A stretch of DNA of 64,000 nucleotides from Sinisalibacter aestuarii (GCF_027923545.1 NZ_BROH01000016.1:46810-110809), one strand, 5' to 3'. Shown: positions 1-9,676, counted from the stretch's first letter. The notes: generated by a model not told the origin, from the sequence alone. Translations and numbers: made by a program.

Positions 1-1529
1 CCGGCGTGCGCAGCATCGTCTTCGAGCGGCGGCCCCGGATGCACAATGTGCCCAAGGGCCAGAACCTGACCCAGCGCACGGCGGAGCATTTTCTGCATTG
101 GGGGATCGAACGCGCGCTGCGCGCCGCCGTCACCGTGCCGCCCGAGGTCGGCGGCGGCGGGATGACGGCCTATGGCTCGTTGTTGCGGGGCCTGCATTAC
201 GACTGGCTGAAGCGGGAAAGCGTCGCGCGCTACTACGCCAGCGCCAATGCCCGCCTGCCGCAATATGCGATGGAAAACGTGCTGCGCGCCGAGGCCGCCC
301 TTCGGCCAGAGATCGAGCTGCGGCTTGGCTGGCGCGTGACGGGTGTGGAACAGGGGCCGGAGGGCGTGACGGTCGAGGCCGAGGATGGCGCGACGGGCAC
401 CGCCCATCGTATCGCCGGGGCCTATGCGGTGGGCTGCGACGGGGCGCATTCGTTGCTGCGCGATGCGGCGGGGATCACCCAGACGGTTTCGGACCACCAC
501 AAGAAGATGGCGCTGCTGGTCTTCCGCTCCGAAGAGATGGAGCGCGTGATGGACGCCTATCCGGGCAAGGCGTTCATGAACGTTCTGACCCCGGAGCTCG
601 ACGGGTACTGGCAGTTCTTCGGCCGGGTCGACATGGGCGGGGGCGAGACGCCGCCAAGCTGGTTTTTCCACGCGCCGGTGGACCCGGAGAAGGATTATGC
701 ACCTGAAGATTTCGCGCCGCTCGTGGCCCGCGCCATCGGGCGGCCGATCGCGCTTGACGTGATCTATTCGGGTTTCTGGAACCTGCGCTTCGCCGTGGCC
801 GACAGCTACCGGGCCGGGCGGCTGTTCATCGCCGGCGACGCCTGCCACAGCCATCCGCCCTATGGCGGCTACGGGGTCAATAACGGATTGGAAGATGCCC
901 GCAACCTTGGCTGGAAGCTCGCCGCGCGGATCAATGGCTGGGGCAGCGAGGCGCTCCTCGACAGCTACTCCGCCGAGCGTCAGCCCGTCTTCGCCTCGGT
1001 CGCGCGCGATTTCATCGAAGCCTCGATCGACAACGACCGCGCCTTTCTGCGCAGCCGCTCGCCCGAGCAGGATGCCGATGAATTCGCGCGCAGCTGGCAG
1101 GGCCGCGCCGCCTTTGCCGCCAGCGAGGTGGACCGCTATGAGCCGCATTATTCCGGCTCGCCCATCGTTCTGGGCGGCGCGGGCGAGACCAGCGCCATCG
1201 GCGGCCATTCGCAAGTGGCGCGCGCGGGCCACCATCTCGTGCCCGTGACGGTGGCAATGGGCGGTCTGGTTCAGGAACGGCTTTCAGGCGGTTACGCTCT
1301 GCTCACGCCGCCGGGCGCGGATCAGGCCGCCGATTTTACCCGCGCGGCCGAGGCGCTGAGCGTGCCATGTGCTGTGCTGGAAGCGGAGGTCGGTGAGATG
1401 GAGAGGCTTGCGGCGCAGGCGGTTCTGGTCCGGCCCGATGGCTTCGTGGCCTGGGCGCAAGCGCTTGGGGCCGAGGCGCCGCCAGCCGCCGCGATCCTGC
1501 GCCATTGCGTTTCCGTCGGCGAGGAATGA
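1..1529 (+). CDS. FAD-dependent aromatic-ring monooxygenase (5' truncated)
   Basis: C-terminal part of a class A flavoprotein monooxygenase of the phenol / hydroxyphenylpropionate hydroxylase type, which hydroxylates a ring using FAD and NAD(P)H. The frame is open from the first bases and the N-terminal GxGxxG FAD motif is absent, so the real start lies left of the window; the GTG at 6 is not the start. Counting from that GTG, the DG motif (GCDGAHS, about 143-149) and the GD motif (GDACHSHPP, about 277-285) are both present. The last hundred residues occupy the place of the family's thioredoxin-like tail. It is convergent with the AraC-type gene. The substrate cannot be read from the sequence; an aromatic or alicyclic acid is an inference from the CoA-pathway neighbours. 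Confidence 0.85.
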   Translation, partial: GVRSIVFERRPRMHNVPKGQNLTQRTAEHFLHWGIERALRAAVTVPPEVGGGGMTAYGSLLRGLHYDWLKRESVARYYASANARLPQYAMENVLRAEAALRPEIELRLGWRVTGVEQGPEGVTVEAEDGATGTAHRIAGAYAVGCDGAHSLLRDAAGITQTVSDHHKKMALLVFRSEEMERVMDAYPGKAFMNVLTPELDGYWQFFGRVDMGGGETPPSWFFHAPVDPEKDYAPEDFAPLVARAIGRPIALDVIYSGFWNLRFAVADSYRAGRLFIAGDACHSHPPYGGYGVNNGLEDARNLGWKLAARINGWGSEALLDSYSAERQPVFASVARDFIEASIDNDRAFLRSRSPEQDADEFARSWQGRAAFAASEVDRYEPHYSGSPIVLGGAGETSAIGGHSQVARAGHHLVPVTVAMGGLVQERLSGGYALLTPPGADQAADFTRAAEALSVPCAVLEAEVGEMERLAAQAVLVRPDGFVAWAQALGAEAPPAAAILRHCVSVGEE

Positions 1530-1578
1530 GCGAACGCCGGATGCGCCATGCGCCCGGTGTAAGGCGCCGCCGGCCGGT

Positions 1579-2586
1579 TCACCGGGATGGTTTGCCTTCC
1601 GCTCTGCGGAGCTGCCCCGGCGTGAGGCCCGCCCATTTCCTGAAAGCGCGGTGAAAGGCGCCGGGTTCGGCATAGCCCAGTTCCATGGCGATATCGGCGA
1701 TTGTCCTGTCGGTCCCGGTCAGGAGGCGGCGCGCCTCGGTGTGGCGCAGCTCGTCGCAGATCGTGAGGTAGCTCTGCCCCTCGGCGCGCAGACGGCGGCG
1801 CAGCGTTGCGGGCGAGAGCGAGAGCGTGGCGGCGAGTGCGTCGAAGCCGGGCCATTGGCCGAAGGGCGTTGCGCGCAGATGCGCGCGCACCCGGCCCGAG
1901 ATATCCTGATCGTGGCGGTAGCGCAGCAGGATGTTGGCGGGCGCGCCCTGCAGGAACCGCGCCAGCGCCTCCTCCGAGCGGATCGTGGGCAGTGACAGGT
2001 ATCGGGTGGAGAAGCTCAGGCTGCATTCGCTCTGGCCGAAGGTCACGGGCGCGCCGAAAAACTGGTGATAATCCGAGCGGTTCGGCGGTGCTTCGCAGGA
2101 AAACTCGACGCGGGCCAGCGCGATCCTCCGCCCGACCAGCCAGCTCATCAGGCCAAGCACGATCAGCCAGTAGGTGCGATAGGCGAAGGCCGAGCGCGGG
2201 CCATGCGGATCGGCCAGAACGATCTCGGCACGGCCCTCGCGGATGCGTAGCTGGCCAAGAGGGCCGTCGAGCACCACGTCGAGAAACGCGAGCGCCCGCC
2301 GCAGCGCGCGCTCGAAATTGCCCGCATGCAGCACGGCGTGTCCCATCAGGGCGAAGCTGCCGGGCCGCATCGGGCGATGACCCTCGCCGAAAAACTCGTC
2401 GCCGATCCCGGCTGCAATAGCGCGCCAGAGCGCGCCGTACTGGAGGTTCGACACAGGCTCGCTCAGATCGCGCGCGATGCCCGCGCGGTCGAGCAGCGGG
2501 GCCGGGTCGATGCCCTCGGCATCGAGGCAGCGCAGCGCATCGCGCACGAAGCCGGGTGAGATCTGTCGCCGTTCCATGGCCTTCAT
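1579..2586 (-). CDS. AraC family transcriptional regulator (arabinose-binding-domain type)
   Basis: 335 residues, a one-component activator or repressor. The N-terminal two thirds match the AraC-type arabinose-binding-domain regulators (OruR/ArgR-like, PF12625 type). The C-terminal 90 residues hold the two helix-turn-helix motifs: ALAATLSLSPATLRRRL around 250-270, and TIADIAMELGYAEPGAFHRAF around 294-314 followed by the usual W-x-G-x-TP-x-Q-x-R ending. It is divergently transcribed from the HSD10-like dehydrogenase and thiolase with a 119-base gap, so these two genes are the most likely targets (inference). The start at 2586 (MKAMERR) could be replaced by the ATG four codons in. No effector can be assigned. 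Confidence 0.88.
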   Translation of the reverse strand: MKAMERRQISPGFVRDALRCLDAEGIDPAPLLDRAGIARDLSEPVSNLQYGALWRAIAAGIGDEFFGEGHRPMRPGSFALMGHAVLHAGNFERALRRALAFLDVVLDGPLGQLRIREGRAEIVLADPHGPRSAFAYRTYWLIVLGLMSWLVGRRIALARVEFSCEAPPNRSDYHQFFGAPVTFGQSECSLSFSTRYLSLPTIRSEEALARFLQGAPANILLRYRHDQDISGRVRAHLRATPFGQWPGFDALAATLSLSPATLRRRLRAEGQSYLTICDELRHTEARRLLTGTDRTIADIAMELGYAEPGAFHRAFRKWAGLTPGQLRRAEGKPSR

Positions 2587-2705
2587 ATATGGCAGTTCCG
2601 ATCATTAATTCTGCCTGCCGATGTCATTGCCTGCAATAGCTGTTCGGCGCATCCTGTTGCGCGGGGCCGCGACAGTGGCGTCATATCCGCTTGGGGAGGA
2701 ACGGC

Positions 2706-3473
2706 ATGGATGTCGTGGATCGCGTATTTCTGGTGACGGGGGCCGGGTCCGGCCTTGGAGCCTCGGTGGCCCGGATGGCGGTGGAGGCCGGGGGCAAGGC
2801 GGTGCTGGTCGATGTCGATGAGGCGCGCGGCGCGGCAGTGGCGGCGGAGCTGGGCGAGAACGCCCTGTTCGTGCGGGCCGATGTGAACTCCGCCAGCGAG
2901 GGCGAAGCCGCGATCAGGGCCGCGCGCGATGCGTTCGGGCAGATCGACGTGGCGGTGAGCTGCGCGGGCGTGGCCCCGGGCGAAAAGGTTCTTGGCCGCG
3001 ACGGCCCGCACAAGCTTGAGACTTTCGCCCGCGCGATCAGCATCAACCTTATCGGCACCTTCAACATGCTGCGCCTCGCCGCCGAGGCGATGGCGGATAA
3101 CGCAGCCGGTGAGAACGGCGAGCGCGGGGTGATCGTCAACACAGCCTCCATCGCCGCCTTCGACGGCCAGATCGGGCAGGCGGCCTATGCGGCCTCGAAG
3201 GGCGGGGTGGCCTCGCTCACCTTGCCTGCCGCCCGCGAGCTTGCGCGCCATGGCATCCGCGTTGTCACCATCGCGCCCGGCATCTTCGCCACGCCGATGA
3301 TGGCGGGCTTGCCGCAGGAGGTGCAGGACAGCCTCGGCGCCACCGTGCCCTTCCCGCCGCGGCTCGGAGACCCGGCGGAATATGCTGCGCTCGTGCGGCA
3401 TATCGTGCAAAATCAGATGTTGAACGGCGAGGTCATCCGGCTTGACGGCGCTCTGCGCATGGCCCCGAAATAG
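2706..3473 (+). CDS. SDR family 3-hydroxyacyl-CoA dehydrogenase (HSD10-like)
   Basis: 255 residues. A short-chain dehydrogenase most like type-2 3-hydroxyacyl-CoA dehydrogenase (17beta-HSD10), which oxidises a 3-hydroxyacyl-CoA with NAD+. The Rossmann glycine motif TGAGSGLG is at residues 11-18, an acidic Asp36 at the end of beta-2 favours NAD+, and the catalytic set is Ser148, Tyr161 and Lys165 (YAASK). The ending ([17 protein letters not shown], then [13 protein letters not shown]) is characteristic of the HSD10 subgroup. I chose the ATG at 2706 over the TTG at 2691 because GGGGAGGA at 2693-2700 is well spaced for it. The thiolase follows nine bases downstream, so the pair would do the last two steps of a beta-oxidation turn. 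Confidence 0.9.
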   Translation: MDVVDRVFLVTGAGSGLGASVARMAVEAGGKAVLVDVDEARGAAVAAELGENALFVRADVNSASEGEAAIRAARDAFGQIDVAVSCAGVAPGEKVLGRDGPHKLETFARAISINLIGTFNMLRLAAEAMADNAAGENGERGVIVNTASIAAFDGQIGQAAYAASKGGVASLTLPAARELARHGIRVVTIAPGIFATPMMAGLPQEVQDSLGATVPFPPRLGDPAEYAALVRHIVQNQMLNGEVIRLDGALRMAPK

Positions 3474-3482
3474 GAGAAGAGC

Positions 3483-4661
3483 ATGGACAGCGATCCCATC
3501 GTCATCACCGGCGCGGCGCGCACGCCGATGGCCGGGTTTCATGGCGATTTCAATGATGTGGAAGCTTCGGCGCTGGGCGCCCGGGCGATAGAGGCGGCCG
3601 TTGCCGGGCTTGACCGCCAGGCTATCGACGAAGTGTTCATGGGCTGTGTGCTGCCCGCCGGGCAGGGGCAGGCACCGGCCCGCCAGGCGGCGCTGAAGGC
3701 GAAGCTGCCCTATGGTGCGGGCGCGACCACCGTGAACAAGATGTGCGGCTCGGGCATGAAGGCGGCGATGCTGGCGCATGATCTGATCGCCGCCGGTTCG
3801 GCGCGGATCGTGATGGCGGGCGGGATGGAGAGCATGACCAACGCCCCCTATCTTTTGCCGAAGATGCGGTCCGGCGCGCGGGTCGGGCATGGTCACGTGA
3901 TCGACCACATGTTCCTTGACGGGCTGGAGGATGCCTATGAATCCGGCCGTCTCATGGGGTCTTTTGCCGAGGATTGCGCCGAAGCCTACCAGTTCTCGCG
4001 CGAAGATCAGGATGCCTTTGCCATCGCCTCGCTGAAGCGGGCGCAAAAGGCCATCGCCGATGGGGCCTTCGCCGCTGAAATCACCCCGGTCACCGTCACC
4101 AGCCGGGCGGGCGAGCGGGTGGTCGACACCGACGAACAGCCCGGCAAGGCAAGGCTCGACAAGATCCCGCTGCTGAAGCCGGCCTTCCGCGAGGGCGGCA
4201 CGGTCACGGCGGCCAACAGCTCGTCGATCTCCGACGGAGCGGCGGCGCTGGTGCTGATGCGGGCCTCCGAGGCGGAGCGGCGCGGCCTCACCCCGCGCGC
4301 CCGCATTCTGGGCCATGCCAGCTTTGCCGACCGGCCCGAGAATTTTCCCACCGCCCCGATCACGGCGGTCCGCCGGTTGATGGAGCGCACCGGACTGGCG
4401 CTCACCGATTTCGATCTGGTCGAGATCAACGAGGCCTTTGCGGTGGTGGCGATGGCGGCGATGCGCGATCTCGGCCTGCCGCATGATATCGTGAACGTGC
4501 ATGGCGGCGCCTGCGCGCTGGGCCACCCGATCGGGGCTTCCGGCGCGCGCATCATCGTCACGCTGCTCGCCGCGCTCGAAACCCACGGGCAGAAGCGCGG
4601 CGTGGCCTCGCTCTGCATCGGTGGCGGTGAGGCGACGGCGATTGCGATTGAGCGGATGTAG
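3483..4661 (+). CDS. Acetyl-CoA acetyltransferase / 3-ketoacyl-CoA thiolase
   Basis: 392 residues, the usual length for a tetrameric thiolase that splits a 3-ketoacyl-CoA into acetyl-CoA and a shortened acyl-CoA. All catalytic elements are visible: the acyl-accepting Cys88 (NKMCGSGMKA), His348 in GGACALGHPIGASG, and Cys378 in LCIGGGEA. It lies nine bases after the HSD10-like dehydrogenase with a GGAGAAG ribosome-binding site and is surely co-transcribed. It is convergent with the TPP-enzyme gene; the 30-base gap contains a GC-rich inverted repeat (GCGCGGCG/CGCCGCGC, 4661-4668 and 4682-4689) without a T run. Confidence 0.93.
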   Translation: MDSDPIVITGAARTPMAGFHGDFNDVEASALGARAIEAAVAGLDRQAIDEVFMGCVLPAGQGQAPARQAALKAKLPYGAGATTVNKMCGSGMKAAMLAHDLIAAGSARIVMAGGMESMTNAPYLLPKMRSGARVGHGHVIDHMFLDGLEDAYESGRLMGSFAEDCAEAYQFSREDQDAFAIASLKRAQKAIADGAFAAEITPVTVTSRAGERVVDTDEQPGKARLDKIPLLKPAFREGGTVTAANSSSISDGAAALVLMRASEAERRGLTPRARILGHASFADRPENFPTAPITAVRRLMERTGLALTDFDLVEINEAFAVVAMAAMRDLGLPHDIVNVHGGACALGHPIGASGARIIVTLLAALETHGQKRGVASLCIGGGEATAIAIERM

Positions 4662-4691
4662 CGCGGCGGCGGGCAGGGGCGCGCCGCGCCG

Positions 4692-6311
4692 CTACCACAT
4701 CGCCACCTGCTCCGGGTCGAGCTTCACGTCGATGAGATAGGGCTTGCTGCGGTCTCGCGCCGCGAGCCTGCCGGGCAGCGCGTCGAGATCGGTATCGGAT
4801 GCGATCGTGGTTCCGTCACCGCCGAGCGCGATGGCCAGCGGCGCCAGCGCCGGCCAGTTGAACAGCGAGATATCCGGGGCGATCTGCTTGTCGCGCAGCT
4901 GGATATATTCCGCGCCGTAGCTGCCATCGTTGAACACCACCACGATCAGATCGAGCCGCTCGCGCACGGCGGTGTTGAACTCGGTGAGGTTGCCCAGCAT
5001 GAAGCCGCCGTCGCCGCAGAACAGGATCGTGGGCCGACCGGGCCGCGCCGCCGCCGCACCGATTGCCGCACCCATGCCAAGGCCGATGGAGCCGAAGCTG
5101 GCGGTGGTGATGAAGTCGCGCGGACCCGGTGCCGTCAGCGTGCCGTAACTGCGCACCATCCAGCGGCCCGCATCGGTCACCAATGTGCGATCCTGCGGCA
5201 GAAGCGCATTGAGCCGGGCGAGCGTGGGCAGGAAGTCAACCGTGCCATCGGACACAAGCCGGGCCTCGGGGGTTTGTGGCTGGTCGAGGCCCTGCGCCGG
5301 CAAGGTCCGGGTGAACCCGGAGCCCGGTATCTCGGCCTCGTCGAGCCAGTAGAGAAAGGTTTCCGCCACATCGGCGCTGCGCCCGAGGATCGCCACATCG
5401 GCCACCGCGCCACGGCCGAGATCCTGCGCCCGGTCGGCCACCTGGATCACCCGCTTGCCCTCGATGAACGAGCCTTGCGCGGTCGTGTGAAAGTTCAGCC
5501 CCGCGCCGAAGGCGATCAGGCAATCCGCACCGAGGATCGCCTCGCTCGCCTGGGCCGTGCTGACCGTGCCGTAAACGCCAAGCGCATGATCTTCGCCGGC
5601 AAACAGGTTCTTGGCGCGGATCGTGGTGGCGAGCGGCGCTTCGATCCGCCGGGCAAACCGCAGGATCGCCGCGCGCGCTTCCGCGTCGATCGCGCCGCGT
5701 CCGGCCAGCACCACGGGGCGGCGGGCGGCGGCGATCATGCCCACGGCATTGTCGAGCGCCTCGCCCTCGATCCGGCCCGGCGGCAGGCCGGGCACCTCCC
5801 AGGCGACGGGCCGGTAATCGGTCTCGTCCCAGAGCAGGTTGGCGGGCATGTTGAAGGCGATGGGCCGCCGCTCGCTGCGGGCGCGGCGCACCGCGCGGGC
5901 GAGGTCGCCCAGGGCGGAACCTGCCGAGCGCATCTGCTCAAACCCGGCACCGGACGACAGGATCACCTCGCGCTGGTCGATGTTCTGCAGGTTCTCGCGG
6001 TCGGCCTCGGCGGTGTCGCCGCAGAGGAGCACGAGGGGGGTGAAGGAGCGCGCCGCCTCGGCAAGCGCGGTGACGCAATTGGTCAGCGCCGGCCCGTGCG
6101 TGACGGTGGCGAAGCCCACCCCGCCCGTCAGCATCGCCGCCCCCATCGCTGCCAGCACCGCGCCGTTTTCGTTCGCCGTGGCAACGTATCGCCCGCCATG
6201 GGCGGAGACGAAACTGTTCACCAGATAGGCGTTGGCATCGCCCACGAGGCCGCAGAGCGGGGTGGCGCCATTGTCGGCGAGGGCTTGGGCGAGGGCTTCG
6301 TAAACCTTCAT
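4692..6311 (-). CDS. Thiamine-diphosphate-dependent enzyme (acetolactate synthase-like)
   Basis: 539 residues with the three-domain layout of the acetolactate synthase / benzoylformate decarboxylase superfamily. The catalytic Glu48 (TANENGA) that activates the thiamine ring, and the diphosphate/Mg2+ motif GDGGF (about 433) with its Asn-Asp-Gly (NDG, about 461-463), are present. It ends close to residue 539, slightly shorter than true IlvB, and no small regulatory subunit gene is adjacent, so a catabolic 2-ketoacid decarboxylase or ligase is more likely than branched-chain amino acid synthesis (inference). It starts 31 bases after dctM, so it appears to be the last gene of the TRAP operon, suggesting that the imported compound or an early product is a 2-oxoacid. 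Confidence 0.85.
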   Translation of the reverse strand: MKVYEALAQALADNGATPLCGLVGDANAYLVNSFVSAHGGRYVATANENGAVLAAMGAAMLTGGVGFATVTHGPALTNCVTALAEAARSFTPLVLLCGDTAEADRENLQNIDQREVILSSGAGFEQMRSAGSALGDLARAVRRARSERRPIAFNMPANLLWDETDYRPVAWEVPGLPPGRIEGEALDNAVGMIAAARRPVVLAGRGAIDAEARAAILRFARRIEAPLATTIRAKNLFAGEDHALGVYGTVSTAQASEAILGADCLIAFGAGLNFHTTAQGSFIEGKRVIQVADRAQDLGRGAVADVAILGRSADVAETFLYWLDEAEIPGSGFTRTLPAQGLDQPQTPEARLVSDGTVDFLPTLARLNALLPQDRTLVTDAGRWMVRSYGTLTAPGPRDFITTASFGSIGLGMGAAIGAAAARPGRPTILFCGDGGFMLGNLTEFNTAVRERLDLIVVVFNDGSYGAEYIQLRDKQIAPDISLFNWPALAPLAIALGGDGTTIASDTDLDALPGRLAARDRSKPYLIDVKLDPEQVAMW

Positions 6312-6342
6312 TGCGGGGTCCGTTCTGGCTGGCCGGCCTGGC

Positions 6343-7806
6343 TTATGACCCGACGCTCATCTCCGGCAGCCAGGTGACGACGCCGGGGAAGAAGATCAGG
6401 AACAGGAGCACGAGCATGGCGGTGACGGCGAAGGGTGCGACGCCTTTGAACACGGTGCTGAGTGAGATCGTCTTGCCAAGATTTGCCTCTGGATCGAGCG
6501 CTATTCGGTGCACGACGAAGGTCAGAATCCCGAGCGGCGGGGTCAGCAGCCCGACCTCGGCCATGACGACGAGAAAGACGCCATACCACAGCGGGTCGAC
6601 GCCGATGGCCTGCAAGGGCGCGAGCAGCACCGGGATGGTGAGCAGCATCATCGCCAGCGTGTCCATGAACATGCCGAGGAAGAGATAGACGAGGATCAGC
6701 AGCAAAAGCAGCTCGACCCGGCCAAATCCCATCTCGACGATGCCGCTGGCGAGCGCGTTGGGCACCTGGCTCAGCGCCATGGCGCGGGTCAGCACCTCGA
6801 CCCCGACGATGAGGAGGAAGACCGAGGCTGTGCCGTGCAATGTGCCGACGATCGACTCGCGGATCATCCGCCAGACCGCGCGCCAGGCCGTGCCGCTCCG
6901 GCGCATCTGGACGACACCGAAGAACAGGGCAGTGAACATGCCGACCACGCCCGCTTCGGTGGCGGTGAAGATCCCCGCGAAGAGCCCGCCGATCACCACC
7001 GTCACAACGATCATGATCGGCAGCGTGTCACCCAGCGAATGCAGCCGCATCGGCCAGGTGACCTGGCTCATATCCACCCGTGGCGCGAGGGAGGGGCTGA
7101 TCATCGCATGGCCGATGATGATCACCGCGAATGATCCGGCGAGGATCAGGCCGGGCACGATCCCGGCCAGCAATTGCATCCCCACCGGCACCGAGGCGGC
7201 CCCGGCATAGACGACGAGCAGCAGGCTTGGCGGGATGATCTGCCCGAGCGTGCCGGCGGCGGCGACGCTGCCGACAGCGAGCTGGGGCTTGTAGCCGGCC
7301 TTGAGCATTTCGGGGATCGAGACCCGCCCGAGCGCGTAGGTAATACCAATGGTGCTGCCGCTGCTGGCCGCGAGCACCGCGCCTGCGAAGTTGGTGGCCA
7401 CGGCAAGGCCGCCGGGCAGCCAGCCGAGCCAGCGCCGCGCGGCCTCGAAGGCCGAGGCGGTCAGGCCGGATTTCCACAGGATCATGCCCATCAGGATGAA
7501 CATCGGGATCACGCTGTAGGACCACGACGCGGTGGCGTCGAACGCGGCGCGTTCCATCGTCGAGGCAACGACGCGCATACCGCTCAGGGCATGCAGCCCG
7601 ATCAGCGCCGCGCCAAGCATGGCGATCCCCACCGGGATGCCCATCAGCAGAAGCACGATGCTGAGGATGATGACGAGCCCGCCGATTGCCTGTTTCGACA
7701 GATCGAGAAACAGCATGGCCCCCACCGCACCGGCGGCGGCGAGCAGCCCGATGATGAAGATCGTGCGGGCGACGCGGTGAGAACGGTGCGCGAGAGGCCG
7801 GGTCAT
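6343..7806 (-). CDS. dctM: TRAP transporter large permease (DctM)
   Basis: 487 residues, the ion-coupled transport subunit of a tripartite ATP-independent periplasmic transporter. It is hydrophobic throughout, with about a dozen membrane segments and the DctM signatures (SSGSTIGITYALGRVSIPEM, then GTLGQIIPPSLLLVVYAG). The start is the ATG at 7806, which overlaps the dctQ stop as ATGA; the open frame further upstream is only an out-of-frame shadow of dctQ. It is about 50 residues longer than typical DctM at the N-terminus because of an extra membrane segment or two (IFIIGLLAAAGAVGAM). Located in the inner membrane with DctQ. Confidence 0.93.
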   Translation of the reverse strand: MTRPLAHRSHRVARTIFIIGLLAAAGAVGAMLFLDLSKQAIGGLVIILSIVLLLMGIPVGIAMLGAALIGLHALSGMRVVASTMERAAFDATASWSYSVIPMFILMGMILWKSGLTASAFEAARRWLGWLPGGLAVATNFAGAVLAASSGSTIGITYALGRVSIPEMLKAGYKPQLAVGSVAAAGTLGQIIPPSLLLVVYAGAASVPVGMQLLAGIVPGLILAGSFAVIIIGHAMISPSLAPRVDMSQVTWPMRLHSLGDTLPIMIVVTVVIGGLFAGIFTATEAGVVGMFTALFFGVVQMRRSGTAWRAVWRMIRESIVGTLHGTASVFLLIVGVEVLTRAMALSQVPNALASGIVEMGFGRVELLLLLILVYLFLGMFMDTLAMMLLTIPVLLAPLQAIGVDPLWYGVFLVVMAEVGLLTPPLGILTFVVHRIALDPEANLGKTISLSTVFKGVAPFAVTAMLVLLFLIFFPGVVTWLPEMSVGS

Positions 7807-8375
7807 ACGATATCCGCATCGGTATCGAGGCTGCGCGCGGTGGGCATCATCCCGAGGAACTGGCGCAGCGTGGTGGCGGCGATTTGAAGCGTCAGCATCG
7901 CCACGCCGATTGCGGCGAGCAGCTTGAACGGCCAGATCGCCACCGGCGGGTGGCCGGCGGTGGTCTGGCGATAAGAGGCGCTTTCGAGGCCCGAACTGAG
8001 CGTGTACCAGGTCAGCCCCATCAGCAGGATCACGGTGAGCAGGCCAAAGGATCCTTCGATCAGTTGGCGCATTCTGAGCGGCAGCGAGTCGAGCAGGATC
8101 GTGACCTTGATATGCTCCTGGTGCTTTTCGGAGAAGGCGAAGGCGAGAAGCGTGAGCGCGGGCATCCACCAGTTCTCGGTATATTCCAGCGTGCCGTGCA
8201 GCGGTGTGTTGAAAAAGGCGCGCCCGACCACGTCGATCAACACGTTGACGGCGAGCAGCACCAGCGCCGTGGCCGCGCCGAAGGCGAAAATATCGCTCAT
8301 CCGGTCGATCACGCGCAGGATGGCGGGCAGACGCCCGGCTTGGCCGGGCTCATCGCGATGCTGCGTCTTGGGCAT
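7803..8375 (-). CDS. dctQ: TRAP transporter small permease (DctQ)
   Basis: 190 residues with four predicted membrane helices and the family's typical stretch VDVVGR-x-FF-N (here VLIDVVGRAFFNTPL, about 47-61) and E-N-W in the second segment. DctQ forms the membrane complex with DctM and docks the periplasmic binding protein. The gene sits 80 bases after dctP and overlaps dctM by four bases, so the three form one operon in the order dctP-dctQ-dctM. Confidence 0.9.
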   Translation of the reverse strand: MPKTQHRDEPGQAGRLPAILRVIDRMSDIFAFGAATALVLLAVNVLIDVVGRAFFNTPLHGTLEYTENWWMPALTLLAFAFSEKHQEHIKVTILLDSLPLRMRQLIEGSFGLLTVILLMGLTWYTLSSGLESASYRQTTAGHPPVAIWPFKLLAAIGVAMLTLQIAATTLRQFLGMMPTARSLDTDADIV

Positions 8376-8455
8376 GTGGCGCCTGCTTTCCCACCCGGCA
8401 GTTCAGACAAGACTCCGCCCGCCCGGATGCACCGGGCGGGCGGGGGAATGATAGC

Positions 8456-9676
8456 TTATTTCATCAGTGTCGAGGTGACTTCTTCGTTGTACCTGGCGAA
8501 GAAATTCGCGAGGTCGACATCCCGCAGACCGGCGAAGGCCTTGAGGATGGCTTCCGGCGTGCGCTCGGTCACCATGTAGCCGTCGGCTTCCAGCGCCGCG
8601 GTCCAGTAGTCGATCCGGGCGAGGTAATCGTCGATCACCTGCTGCGGGTTTTCGACCGCGCCCGGCGCGGTTCCGGCGAGGGCGGCAACGGCCTCGGCGC
8701 GCTGGGCGGCGGCGACGGGTTCGATCTCCGACACGTCGTTGGTGTGGATCTCTTCGGCAGCCGCGATCAGATCGCCGGCCTGGGCCTCGATTTCGAGATA
8801 ACCCATCCAGATCTCATAGGCGGCCTTGGCGTTGGCCTCGGTGATGAAGTTCTGCAATTCCACCGGGAAGCCATCCCAGATGTCCTTGTTCATCACCCAG
8901 GTCGACGACTGGAGCTGCGCCATCGTCACCGGCACGAATTCCGGTGCCACGTCTTTCAGGACAAGGCCGTTCACGTACTGGTTGGGGTTGATCACCATGC
9001 AGTCGAACACGCCGCGCTGGAGGCCCTCATAGGCTTCGTTCCAGGCGATGGACACCGGCGTCATGCCAAGCGCCTCGACCGTGTCGGACCAGACCGCACC
9101 GATGGCGCGGGCGCGTTTGCCCTCCGCATCGGCAAGCGAAGAGATCGGCGTGTTGCAAAGCAGGTTATATGCCGGGGTCGAGGTGCCTTGCAGCACCACC
9201 ACGTTATGGCGGGCATATTCCTCGGTGAGCGCGGGCAGGGTCAGCACCGTTTCCAGCGCCGTCGCGCCACCGGCGGCCACGTCATGCACCGTCGAGCCGC
9301 TGAGCGCCCCGCCGAGGCCGAAGAGCCATGAGCCCACGGGCAGTTCCTGCGGCATGTAGGACGGGATGATCAGGCCGATATCGGCCACCCCGTCGCCCAC
9401 GCCCTGCAGCGTGTCGAGCGCGTTGAGCAGCGACGACGACCAGTAGTTCTCGAAGGTGATCTTGCCATCGGTGAACGCGGTGATGCTTTCCTCCCACGCC
9501 ACCATGGCCTTGCCGAAATTGGCCGTCTGGTCGCCCGAGAAATCGGCGAGCTTCAGCGTCATCGGCTCAAGATTTGCCAGCCAGTCGTCCTGCGCGAGCG
9601 CGGCGCCCGCGCCGAGCAGGCCGTATGCGGCCACCACTGCGGCCGACGCCGTGGTCAAGCCTAGGTGTTTCGTCAT
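8456..9676 (-). CDS. dctP: TRAP transporter substrate-binding protein (DctP family)
   Basis: 406 residues, the periplasmic receptor of the TRAP system. A Sec signal peptide occupies residues 1-28 (cleavage expected after GAGAALA, before QDDW). The mature part has DctP features, including the region around KRARAIGAVWSDTVEALG that carries the conserved ligand-binding Arg, and the WNEAYEGLQRGVFDC stretch of the hinge. A strong GGGAGGA ribosome-binding site precedes the ATG. It is longer than C4-dicarboxylate DctP proteins (about 330) and belongs to the larger-ligand branch, so I make no substrate call beyond an organic acid. It is the first gene of the operon read from the 9677-10028 intergenic region. 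Confidence 0.9.
   Translation of the reverse strand: MTKHLGLTTASAAVVAAYGLLGAGAALAQDDWLANLEPMTLKLADFSGDQTANFGKAMVAWEESITAFTDGKITFENYWSSSLLNALDTLQGVGDGVADIGLIIPSYMPQELPVGSWLFGLGGALSGSTVHDVAAGGATALETVLTLPALTEEYARHNVVVLQGTSTPAYNLLCNTPISSLADAEGKRARAIGAVWSDTVEALGMTPVSIAWNEAYEGLQRGVFDCMVINPNQYVNGLVLKDVAPEFVPVTMAQLQSSTWVMNKDIWDGFPVELQNFITEANAKAAYEIWMGYLEIEAQAGDLIAAAEEIHTNDVSEIEPVAAAQRAEAVAALAGTAPGAVENPQQVIDDYLARIDYWTAALEADGYMVTERTPEAILKAFAGLRDVDLANFFARYNEEVTSTLMK

Noticed and set aside
4661..4689. GC-rich inverted repeat between the convergent thiolase and TPP genes as a terminator
   Set aside because: The stem is present but the loop is 13 bases and there is no T run on either strand; too weak for a terminator call.
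7807..8169. N-terminal 121-residue extension of the DctM reading frame
   Set aside because: It is out-of-frame dctQ sequence. The ATGA overlap at 7803-7806 is the natural start of dctM.
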